Shown one piece after another: positions 18,991 through 29,597 of a DNA stretch of 64,000 nucleotides. The notes under the pieces were generated by a model. The model did no database searches and had not been told where the DNA came from. It worked only from the letters and a program-made list of their open reading frames with translations. This stretch comes from Rana temporaria. Taxonomy: Eukaryota > Chordata > Amphibia > Anura > Ranidae. Location of the stretch: assembly GCF_905171775.1 (NCBI RefSeq), contig NC_053491.1:304881833-304945832 (forward strand), in the 5' to 3' direction. Position 1 is the first letter of the stretch. Each line of letters opens with the position of its first letter. The translations under genes and the position numbers were made by a program.

Positions 18991-21900
18991 GATCTAGGTC
19001 ATATTGAGGTGAGAGAGGGATGGGATGAACGGATGGATGGATGGATCTAGGTCATATTGAGGTGAGAGAGGGATGGGATGAACGGATGGATGGATGTAGG
19101 TCATATTGAGGTGAGAGAGGGATGGGATGGATGAACGGATGGATGGATGGATCTAGGTCATATTGAGGTGAGAGAGGGATGGGATGAACGGATGGATGGA
19201 TCTAGGTCATATTGAGGTGAGAGAGGGATGGGATGAACGGATGGATGGATGGAGGTCATATTGAGGTGAGAGAGGGATGGGATGAATGGAGCTAGGTCAT
19301 ATTGAGGTGAGAGAGGGATGGGATGAACGGATGGATGGATGGATCTAGGTCATATTGAGGTGAGAGAGGGATGGGATGAACGGATGGATGAATGGATCTA
19401 GGTCATATTGAGGTGAGAGAGGGATGGGATGAATGGATGGATGGATGTAGGTCATATTGAGGTGAGAGAGGGATGGGATGAATGGATGGATGGATGTAGG
19501 TCATATTGAGGTGAGAGAGGGATGGGATGAACGGATGGATGGATGGATCTAGGTCATATTGAGGTGAGAGAGGGATGGGATGAACGGATGGATGGATGGA
19601 TCTAGGTCATATTGAGGTGAGAGAGGGATGGGATGAATGGATGGATGGATGTAGGTCATATTGAGGTGAGAGAGGGATGGGATGGATGAACGGATGAATG
19701 GATGGATCTAGGTCATATTGAGGTGAGAGAGGGATGGGATGAATGGATGGATGGATGGAGGTCATATTGAGGTGAGAGAGGGATGGGATGAACGGATGGA
19801 TGGATGGAGGTCATATTGAGGTGAGAGAGGGATGGGATGAACGGATGGATGGAGGTCATATTGAGGTGAGAGAGGGATGGGATGAATGGATGGATGGATG
19901 TAGGTCATATTGAGGTGAGAGAGGGATGGGATGGATGAACGGATGGATGGATGGATCTAGGTCATATTGAGGTGAGAGAGGGATGGGATGAACGGATGGA
20001 TGGATGGAGGTCATATTGAGGTGAGAGAGGGATGGGATGAACGGATGGATGGATGGAGGTCATATTGAGGTGAGAGAGGGATGGGATGAACGGATGGATG
20101 GATGGATGTAGGTCATATTGAGGTGAGAGAGGGATGGGATGAACGGATGGATGGATGGATGGAGGTCATATTGAGGTGAGAGAGGGATGGGATGAACGGA
20201 TGGATGGATGGAGGTCATATTGAGGTGAGAGAGGGATGGGATGAACGGATGGATGGATGGATGGAGGTCATATTGAGGTGAGAGAGGGATGGGATGAACG
20301 GATGGATGGATGGATGGAGGTCATATTGAGGTGAGAGAGGGATGGGATGAACGGATGGATGGATGGAGGTCATATTGAGCTGAGAGAGGGATGGGATGAA
20401 CGGATGGATGGATGGAGGTCATATTGAGGTGAGAGAGGGATGGGATGAACGGATGGATGGATAGATGTAGGTCATATTGAGGTGAGAGAGGGATGGGATG
20501 AACGGATGGATGGATGGATGGAGGTCATATTGAGGTGAGAGAGGGATGGGATGAACGGATGGATGGATGGAGGTCATATTGAGGTGAGAGAGGGATGGGA
20601 TGAACGGATGGATGGATGGATGGAGGTCATATTGAGGTGAGAGAGGGATGGGATGAACGGATGGATGGATGGAGGTCATATTGAGGTGAGAGAGGGATGG
20701 GATGAACGGATGGATGGATCTAGGTCATATTGAGGTGAGAGAGGGATGGGATGAACGGATGGATGGATGGATCTAGGTCATATTGAGGTGAGAGAGGGAT
20801 GGGATGAACGGATGGATGGATGGATCTAGGTCATATTGAGGTGAGAGAGGGATGGGATGAACGGATGGATGGATGGATCTAGGTCATATTGAGGTGAGAG
20901 AGGGATGGGATGAACGGATGGATGGATGGATGGATCTAGGTCATATTGAGGTGAGAGAGGGATGGGATGAATGGATGGATGGATGTAGGTCATATTGAGG
21001 TGAGAGAGGGATGGGATGAACGGATGGATGGATCTAGGTCATATTGAGGTGAGAGAGGGATGGGATGAACGGATGGATGGATGGATCTAGGTCATATTGA
21101 GGTGAGAGAGGGATGGGATGAATGGATGGATGGATGTAGGTCATATTGAGGTGAGAGAGGGATGGGATGAACGGATGGATGGATCTAGGTCATATTGAGG
21201 TGAGAGAGGGATGGGATGAACGGATGGATGGATGGAGGTCATATTGAGGTGAGAGAGGGATGGGATGAACGGATGGATGGATGGATCTAGGTCATATTGA
21301 GATGAGAGAGGGATGGGATGAATGGATGGATGGATGTAGGTCATATTGAGGTGAGAGAGGGATGGGATGGATGAACGGATGGATGGATGGATCTAGGTCA
21401 TATTGAGGTGAGAGAGGGATGGGATGAACGGATGGATGGATGGATCTAGGTCATATTGAGGTGAGAGAGGGATGGGATGAACGGATGGATGGATGGATCT
21501 AGGTCATATTGAGGTGAGAGAGGGATGGGATGAACGGATGGATGGATGGATCTAGGTCATATTGAGGTGAGAGAGGGATGGGATGGATGGATGGATGGAT
21601 GTAGGTCATATTGAGGTGAGAGAGGGATGGGATGAACGGATGGATGGATCTAGGTCATATTGAGGTGAGAGAGGGATGGGATGAACGGATGGATGGATGG
21701 ATCTAGGTCATATTGAGGTGAGAGAGGGATGGGATGAATGGATGGATGGATGTAGGTCATATTGAGGTGAGAGAGGGATGGGATGAACGGATGGATGGAT
21801 CTAGGTCATATTGAGGTGAGAGAGGGATGGGATGAATGGATGGATGGATGTAGGTCATATTGAGGTGAGAGAGGGATGGGATGAATGGATGGATGGATCT

Positions 21901-22137
21901 AGGTCATATTGAGGTGAGAGAGGGATGGGATGAACGGATGGATGGATGGATCTAGGTCATATTGAGGTGAGAGAGGGATGGGATGAATGGATGGATGGAT
22001 GTAGGTCATATTGAGGTGAGAGAGGGATGGGATGAATGGATGGATGGATCTAGGTCATATTGAGGTGAGAGAGGGATGGGATGAACGGATGGATGGATGG
22101 ATCTAGGTCATATTGAGGTGAGAGAGGGATGGGATGG
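18991..22137. repeat. Minisatellite, unit about 45-57 bp, about 63 copies
   Basis: The unit core is 'gtcatattgaggtgagagag' plus 'ggatgggatgaacgg', followed by a variable number of 'atgg' tetramers and either 'atctag', 'atgtag' or 'agg'. Length variation is mainly in the tetramer. The array is highly homogeneous. It abuts the preceding inverted block, whose units share the 'atggatggat' tract. Confidence 0.97.
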
Positions 22138-22140
22138 GAT

Positions 22141-22700
22141 TAGGAGGCACATACATTATTGCATAGGGAGAAAAACCAGCAACATAAATTTGATAATAAG
22201 TTTTATATTGCAATGATATTGTATCTGATGATGAAACAGAGTGAAAGATTTCCCATTTTTTTTTGGGCTTTTCTGCAACGTTTGTCCTCCTTCAGCAGCT
22301 GCTTGGAAAGTCAGTGGTGTCTTTAGTGAAGTTTTCCTCTTAGCAAAGGGGGCGGGATCCAGGCAGGGCAGAGCCTGAAACGAATCTTTCAGATAGTGAG
22401 GAGGTGCTGGGGTGTTAGACACACCCACGATCTCACAGCTCCTTGAAGTCTACAGAGACGTGCACAGCGTTCTCACGCAGACCTGTAGTCTAAGCAGAGG
22501 GAGCGAGCACGTTACTGACCACACTGAGAACTCCTCGCTCAGTGATCATTTTCTTATCTACACAACCAGGAAGTGGAGAGAAATGACAAGACAGAACTCT
22601 CAATCAGAGCAAAAACGAACAAGCAGGAAATGAAAACTGCACTGCAATGAGGTAAAGGAAGCTATATTGCTGATAAAATGTTTTCCTTTAGTGACCCTTT
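22141..22700. mobile_element. Probable TTAA-type MITE remnant, right end intact
   Basis: The segment ends 'cctttagtgaccctttaag', where TTAA (22697-22700) abuts the start of a Penelope-like coding fragment. The terminal 'agggtcactaaagg' (complement) has the look of a TTAA-transposon end. No matching left end is visible before the minisatellite, so the element is incomplete. No coding signal is seen. Confidence 0.45.
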
Positions 22701-23113
22701 AAGTCTGGGACTGACCTTCTGTCCTGACCAAGAGGTGGATGCTTTCGAGATCATAAAAGATGTCAATCTTTTTGCCAGAAAATTTATGTTTAAGATCATT
22801 TTTGATAAGGATTACAAACGTAATCTGAATTCTTCAGCAGAGAATGTTTGGCAAAATAAAACCATTAGGGAAATCAAGGCCCTTAATGATCTTATGGAAC
22901 TATGGGAAGAAGGAAATCCATTTGATGATCCCTTGGAGCAAATTCCCTCTGATCCTTCTCCTTTGATTCCAACAGAGAGAATTGTTCCCCCCATCCAATC
23001 TTTATAAACCGAAATCTAAGACCTTTCCTACCCTACAAGGCAACCCCAATGTTTGGGCCTTCACCCAACAGGCCACCAGAGAATTACAGAATACTAAGTG
23101 GAAAAAATTCTGA
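22701..23113 (+). pseudogene. Penelope-like element fragment, N-terminal part
   Basis: The translation includes LGLTFCPDQEVDAFEIIKD and LFARKF, then 'TIREIKALNDL'. These align residue for residue with the start of the 810-codon Penelope-like frame at 29598 (RGLTFCPEENFNLFEVITD, LFARKL, 'SMREFKALRDL'). After a frameshift near 23005, 'LQGNPNVWAFTQQATREL' continues the similarity. The fragment ends before the RT core. Its left edge is a TTAA, so a TTAA element seems to have cut it. It belongs to the same clade as the copy at 29.4 kb but is more decayed. Confidence 0.8.
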
Positions 23114-23330
23114 CCAGTCCTCGTCTACCAGGGAGATGTCCAGAGAGGACCATTTTATCTGAGCTTTGTAAAACCTGGGGTTAAAGTCAGTCGTTAGGGC
23201 TGCATAATAGGTGGAGACAAGTTTAGTGTGAGGGGAGAGCGGAGGCAGCAGCACTGTGGGCTGGGGATCTGTGACGGTTGCAGTCGCAAATCCAGACATC
23301 CATGCTCAGCCATCCCTGCCCATATTGTGA

Positions 23331-23640
23331 AATACCCTGTGCAATACTCTGCCATACCCTGTGCAATACTCTGCCATACCCTGTGCAATACTCTGCCATA
23401 ACCTGTGCTATACTCTGCCATACCCTGTACAATACTCTGCAATACCCTGTGCAATACTCTGCAATACCCTGTGCAATACTCTGCAATACCCTGTGCAATA
23501 CTCTGCAATACCCTGTGCAATACTCTGCAATACCCTGTGCAATACTCTGCAATACCCTGTGCAATACCCTGTGAAATACCCCGCAATACTCCACAATACC
23601 CTGCAATACTCTGCAATACCCTGCAATACTCTGCAATACC
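23331..23640. repeat. Minisatellite, 22-bp unit with 11-bp sub-period
   Basis: The unit 'aataccctgtgcaatactct' plus 'gc' repeats about 14 times and decays to an 11-bp 'aatactctgc' or 'aataccctgc' pattern at the right end. It abuts the 'cccacttcccgcc' end of the next element. About 23116-23330 before it is unrecognised. Confidence 0.95.
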
Positions 23641-26022
23641 CACTTCCCGCCTGCCCGCCGTCATATGACGTCCTTGACTTTGTGCGGGGATATCTGAATG
23701 ATGCCTGCTTTTTCAGCCGGCGATTCCCTACACCATAAGAACAATCATAGCAGCTGTTCCGCCCCTTGATCATTCTTACGAGAGGCGAGAAGAGACGACC
23801 CCCCCCCCTCTCGCAGTCCTCCGGTGCTTCTACCGACTCACCGCTACGATCGAAGCCAGGATTGTTTTTTTTTACTTTTTTTATTTCAGGCTTCCCATCC
23901 TAGAGGTGAGATTTTGGGTCTTATTGACCCCATATCTCACTGTAAAGAGGACCTGTCATGCCATATTCCTATTACAAGGGATGTTTTACATTCCTTGTAA
24001 TAGGAATAAAAGTGATCAAAAAATATATTTTTGCGGAAAAAAGTGTCAAACTAAAATAAATAAAGTAAAATTAACAATAAAATGTAAGTATTTTTTTTAA
24101 AGCACCCCTGTCCCCGTGAGCTTGCATACAGAATCAAACGCATAAGTAAGTCCCGTCCACATATGAAAACGGTGTTCAAACCACACATGTGAGGTATCTC
24201 TGCGAACATTAGAGCGAGAGCAATAATTTTGGCCCTAGACCTCCTCTGTAACTAAAAACATGTAACCAATAAAAATATTTAAAGCGTCGCCTTTGGGGAT
24301 TTTTAAGTAGCGAAGTTTGGCGCCATTCCACGAGCGTGTTCAATTTTGAAGGGTGACACTCGGCATAACATCATCTTTCACATTATGCAAAAACATTGGG
24401 CTAACTTTACTGTTTTTTTTTAAGCACAAAACTGTTTTTTTTCGTAAAAAAAAACGCGTTCGAAAAATTGTTGCGCAAATACCTTGCGAGATAAAAAGCA
24501 TATATGATGTTTTGGGGTTCTATGTAATTTTCTAGCAAATAAATTATGATTTTTACATGTAGAAGAGAAATGTCAGAATTGGCCTGAGTGCTCCAGAACG
24601 CCTGTATGTGGCCACGATATGTAAAAGTCTCACACATGTGGTATCGCCATACTCAGGAGGAATAGCAGAATGTGTTTTGGGGTGTAATTTGTGGTATGCA
24701 TCTGCTGTGTGTGAGAAATAACCTTCTAATATGACAATTTAGTGAAAAAATAAAGAAAGGGAAAAAAAAAATCTTGCAAAGAATTATGGGAAAAAATGAC
24801 AACTTCAAAAACCTCACCATACCTCTTTCTAAATACCTTGGAATGTCTTCTTTCCAAAAAAGGGGTCAATTGGGGGATATTTGTACTTTTCTGACATGTT
24901 AGGGTCTCAAGAAATGAGATATGCCGTCAGTACTATAGGTGTGGACTCTATTAGCTGGGTTCATGTACAGTTACAACGGCGTATCAGTAGATACGCCGTC
25001 GTAACTCCGAATCCGCGCCGTCGTACATTTAAGTGTATTCCGTCGTATCTTAGCTTCATATTTACGCTGGCCGTTAGGGGCGTGTACGCTGATTTACGCC
25101 TAGAATATGTAAATCAGCAAGATACGCCTATTCATGAATGTACGCACAGCCGTTGCAGTAAAGATACGCCATTTACGTAAGGCGTTTTCAGGCGTAAAGA
25201 TAAACCACCAAAAAGATGGTGCAGCCAATGTTAAGTATGGACGTCGGACCAGCGTTGTATTTTTCACATTTTACGTCGTTTGCGTAAGTTGATTCAGAAT
25301 AGAGCTGGGCGTAGGTTACGTTCACGTCGAAAGTATTGACTATTTGCGACGTGATTTGGAGCATGCGCACTGGGATACGTCCACGGACAGCGTATGCGTG
25401 GTTAGTTCGAAGCGCCATTTAGGTGAGGTCACGATTAATTTCCATAAAACACGCCCACCTTTTCCACTTTTGAATTAGGCGGGCTTACGCCGGCCAATTT
25501 ACGCTACACCGCCGCAACTTACGGAGCAAGTGCTTTGTGAATACTGCACTTGCCTCTCTAACTTGCGGCGGCATAACGTAAATAACATACGTTACGCCCG
25601 CACAAAGTTAAGCCGCCGTACGTGAATCTACCTATATAACTTTCACAAAGACCAAATAATATACACCAATTTGTACTTATTTTTACCAAAGATATGTAGC
25701 AGTATAAATTTTGGCCAAAATTTATAAAGACAAATTACTAATTTGATAAATTTGATAAATTTTGAAACAAAAACAAAGAAAAATTATTTTTTTTACAGAA
25801 TTTTCAGTCTTTTTTCTCTTTTAGCGCAAAAAAACAAACAAAAAAAACAACAGTGATTAAATACCACCAAAAGAAAGCTCTATTTGTGTGAAAAAAGGGA
25901 CAAAAATGTCATTTGGTTACAGTGTTGTATGACTGAGTAATTGTGATTCAAAATGTGAGAGCACCGAAAGCTGAAAATTGGTCTGGTTATTAAGTGGGTT
26001 TAAGTGCCCAGTGATCAAGTGG
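23638..26022. mobile_element. Long TTAA-type dispersed repeat with a nested MITE
   Basis: The ends read 'ccacttcccgcc' on the left and 'gatcaagtgg' followed by TTAA (26023-26026) on the right. The inverted 'ccactt' and the TTAA match the ends of the element at 60315-61240 (TTAA-ccacttaagcc). The right TTAA lies within an L1-like frame that continues beyond it. The left flank is minisatellite rather than L1, so the left junction is secondary. Internal sequence near 23945-24740 ('aagaggacctgtca', 'tttggcgccattcca', 'catcatctttcacattat') recurs at 50735-51200 and, reversed, at 45560-45720. No coding sequence is seen. Confidence 0.6.
24953..25633. mobile_element. Nested MITE with Harbinger-like ends
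   Basis: The left end 'agctgggttcatgtac' and the complement of the right end 'aggtagattcacgtac' match at 12 of 16 positions. CpG-rich interior motifs such as 'cgccgtcgt' and 'acgccgtcgtaac' occur. Ends of the type 'gattcacgta' resemble the Harbinger element at 35192. The 3-bp target duplication is not clear, so boundaries are approximate. Confidence 0.5.
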
Positions 26023-27610
26023 TTAATAGAAGTACAATAAAAGCCTCTCGCATCATTGGGGGGGAGGATCCCAACATCTAGAGCTTTGTTATAGGTTAGC
26101 AAAAGAAAGGGGCACAAAAGGTCTTTAAATTGTGAGTACCATTCAGTCGGGAAACCGTCTAAGCCCGGAGTCTAATGCACACGGTTGTTTTTCGGCATTA
26201 AAAAAATAAATTCAAAACGTCATTTAAAATGATTGTGTGTGGACTTGACATTGTTTTTCGGCTTCTGAAAAACGACAAAACAAAAAATCGAACATGCTGC
26301 ATTTTTTCATGTCGTTTTTTAAAATGTCGTTTTTCGTGTTGTACAAAATGATCGTGTGTGGGCAAAAACGACGCTTTAAACCCGCGCATGCCCAGAAGCA
26401 AGTTATGAGACGGGAGCGCTCATTCAGGTAAAACTACCATTCATAATGGAGTAAGCACATTCATCACGCTGTAACAGACAAAAAAGCGTACTAACAAGGA
26501 ATCCGCTAAAAGCAGCCCAAAGGCGAATAGAACTTCCCCTTTAGAGTGCCGTCGTACGTGTTGTACGTCACCGCATTTTGTTCATAATTTTTTCAAAAAC
26601 AATGGTGTGTAGGCAACGTCGTTTTTAATGATGAAGTTGGAAAAACTTTGTTTTTTGGACATGCTGAAAAATGACATTTTTTTTCATGCCGAAAAACGAC
26701 CGTGAGTACACGGCATTATGTGCAGGCTTTTGTGAAATGGTAGCAGCAATTTCCTCAACCGAGATAGGTGCATCCAGCACATCACGCCCCTTGACAAGGA
26801 AGGGACAGATATGCCAGCCAAGTAGTCATTCAATTGGGAGTCATCGTAGTCAACCCTAGAGGTATACAGGTCTTTGTAAAAGCATGAAAAGGAGTCTCTG
26901 ATGGGGCCTTGAGCAGTAAGGATACGTGGGATGGAAATGGGAGAATGGTCAGGTATAGTCAGATATGCCATGAGACGTCCGGCTTTATTACCATGTTCAA
27001 ACAATTTTTGTGTGGCATGCAACATGCGTTTTTGCTTGAGATCTAACAGACAGAGTTCATACTCCCTACGGCTCTGTAACTATGCCTTTCTCATCTCCCT
27101 GCACTACCTCGTCCCCCAACCAGTATGAGTTCAGGCGCCAAATAGCAGGTGCCGAACCTGGGAGGAGGAGGAGGTCCACTGAGAGAGGGGCATGATCAGA
27201 AACCCCTCTAGGCAGACATGAAATGGCAGAGACAACAGGGAGGGTATCAGCCGGAGCAAACGCCATATCCAGTCTGGACATGGTGTGGAAAGAATCCGGG
27301 TGGCAGGAAAAGTGGCGTACATCCGGATATTTCCATCGCCACACCTCTGTAAGGCCATGAACCTGTGCCCAGTCTAGAAAAGAGGGAAAGGGTCTACCTC
27401 CACCACCCAAGGTGGTCCATAATTGGATCTAATATAGCATTAAAGTCCCCCACATAAAGTAAGGGGCCAGGGGGTCTAGTCAGAAGCTGAAGTGACAGTC
27501 TAGAGAGTACCTCCACCAAAAATGGGGGGGGGGGGGACAAGTGGAGATGGGTGGCTGCAGTAGCATGCCATGCTGCTCTGCCTGTGTCCTGGAGCCATCT
27601 TGCCATCTGA
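26023..27610 (-). pseudogene. L1-like retrotransposon relic, endonuclease to RT start
   Basis: Read from 27610 down, the translation gives 'YVGDFNAILDP' (endonuclease GDFN motif) at about 27450 and 'SRLDMAF' with 'VSDHAPLSVDL' (the SDH motif) at about 27190-27280. It then gives 'HGNKAGRLMAYL' and 'FYKDLYTS' of the linker at about 26850-26990. Beyond the MITE at 26175-26716 the RT start 'GLDGFPTEWYSQFKDLL' and 'YNKALDVGILPPNDARG' follow. Frames are broken several times. The relic is cut at 26023 by the TTAA-type repeat. It differs in sequence from the plus-strand L1 relic nearby, so it is a different family. Confidence 0.8.
26175..26716. mobile_element. TA-flanked MITE inside the minus-strand L1 relic
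   Basis: TA at 26173-26174 and 26717-26718 flank a 542-bp insert. Its ends are 'atgcacacggttg' and the complement of 'atgccgtgtactcacgg', followed on both sides by 'tttttcggcat'. L1 coding sequence resumes across it. TA duplication suggests Tc1/mariner-type mobilisation. It has no coding capacity. Confidence 0.7.
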
Positions 27611-28640
27611 ATTGGGCCGGCTGTCCCATCGCAGATGCTGGCGTGGGTGGCCCATATTTTACCATGGATGCCAGCCTGGAATGTTCCATTTAGAAGTTGG
27701 TCCAGTGCAAATCGGATCTAGAGTGCCTGCAGGATGCCACTCGGAAGACAGAGCTGAAGTCTCACACGTCTGCTCCCTCTGCCATCCAGACCTGCCCCCC
27801 CCCAAGTTGGATCTTCTTAATGATCCTTTATATAACCATCATTTACTGTAAATAAGACTTTACAGAACTCCCTTCATTTGTTGGAGACTGCCTTTATGGG
27901 GACCCCCAATAACAAATTGTCACTTCAACAATATCAGTGATATAAAACAAAAACTTGTCCAAAAAGATCCGTACACCCACTCTTCAAGTACCACCACTGC
28001 GGCACAAGTAACCTAAATGTGTAACAGTTACTACTTTAGATAAAATAAATATAAATAAGCATTTACAGTATAAACTAAAGTAAATAGTAGCATTAAACAG
28101 TATAAATAAATAAACCCAGTGACAGGTCATAGTGATCAACACAAATACATAAATAGACAATTAATAATAAAGTTTGTGCAAAAATAGTCCAGAAATGAGA
28201 CTGAACTCTCTCAAACAAGGAAAGCTGAATATATTCTGATGTGAAATCTTCAAAACTTTTACCACACCGCGTTAAACACTCACTGAATGGTGATGCCTTG
28301 CACTCTCATGCTCGCCAAAACAGCATAAACCCACACAGGGTTAAATATCCACCGATATCCAGATGTGACACCCGATATCATGGACTCCCCATATATATAA
28401 TATATAGAATATAATTTATACTGTTTAGCGCTACTATTTACTTTAGTTTATATTGTAAATATCAGTGGTGTGTTGGTTCTCCATTACGCTTTATCCTCTA
28501 GTTTACTATTCTGGATTACGGGACTTCCTTAACATGATGCTACTTTGTGTTATGAATATTTGAATAAGTATTACAGGGTTTGGCGGAGGCTGGTAGTGAT
28601 GGCCATTCGCCTTGTTTGCTTTCGGTCCTCCCACTGCTTG
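27611..28640. other. AT-rich interval with one long inverted repeat
   Basis: No gene is recognised. An imperfect inverted repeat lies at about 28064-28108 and 28404-28456: 'aaactaaagtaaatagtagc' on one arm and 'gctactatttactttagttt' on the other, separated by about 300 bp. This may be a decayed foldback MITE. The first ~200 bp may still belong to the L1 endonuclease region. Confidence 0.5.
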
Positions 28641-28961
28641 ACGAGACCAAAACCAAACTCTGCATATGGTCCTCTTGACTGTACCAGTTCCGAAATTAGC
28701 AGGGAAATTGTCCCAATTGGTTACTACGCTTAAAAAGTTGATATTATTGCAACTGTATATTATTCTCCAGCTCTCATTGGGCGACTCTTTCTTGGGTCAC
28801 TTTTCCACTTTTCTTATCTTTACTGACTTTTTTACTAATTCTTATCTGCTTTATTTCCATTTTGCTGCAATCCCATGGTTCCAGACTCTGGCCATCCCGC
28901 TGATTCCAACTCTTGACCTTCACGGAATTGGTGACAGCTTCTATTTTTCCCTTGTGCACCA
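28641..28961 (+). other. Upstream side of the plus-strand L1 relic
   Basis: This pyrimidine-rich sequence precedes the endonuclease ATG at 28962. It is probably the L1 5' side or inter-ORF region, but no ORF1 domain can be recognised. The assignment rests only on position. Confidence 0.3.
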
Positions 28962-29411
28962 TGGCGATCACTAATCATAGCCACCCTTTCAAATTTATTT
29001 CCCACAACATACAGGGCCTGAACTCGCCAGTTAAACATAGGATGGCCTTCCAATACTATAAATATTTGAGTCTGATGTGCTTTTTCTTCAGAAAATGCAC
29101 TTCTCCCCGACTTACAACCCTAAATTTTGACACCATTACTACCCCCAATTCTACCTAGAAAATGGACCCGGAAAGACTGGAGGGGTGGCCATTTTCTTCT
29201 CTAAGCAGGTGACCTTCTCACTGGAGAAGCTCATGGGTGACCTAGATGGTCGTTATCTTTTAGTCGTGGGTCATCTGGAGGGCACTCTGGTAAATTTTAT
29301 TTCTTATTATGCCCCGAACACGGGTCAATCTTTAGGAAGCTTTTGCACAATGTGACCCCAAAACTACAGGGCACTGTACTGTTTGTAGGGACTTCAATGT
29401 GGCCCTGGACC
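28962..29411 (+). pseudogene. L1-like ORF2 relic, segment A (endonuclease start)
   Basis: The ATG at 28962 opens a frame with 'FKFISHNIQGLNSPVKHR', the typical start of an L1-type apurinic endonuclease, followed after frameshifts by a decayed 'GDFN'-like region ('VGTSMWP' in another frame). 28982-29404 is a direct duplicate of 34191-34582, on the far side of the Penelope-like element. The segment is broken and cannot encode a protein. Confidence 0.85.
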
Positions 29412-29597
29412 TAAAAAACATATGTCACCACTAATTACAAATGAATTGGAATCAAACCTTTCGGGCTCGATTAGTACAACTAATGTCATGATAGCACCAA
29501 CCACATTACCCAAAACTCAAAAATCTTTAAACCTTCCACGGGGCTCTGGCTTCCCGCCATTAACCAGAAGCGGGAGGGGCCTGGACCCCTTTGTGGT

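Noticed and set aside
23223..23773. Open frames on both strands around 23.3-23.7 kb
   Set aside because: They come from the 22-bp minisatellite.
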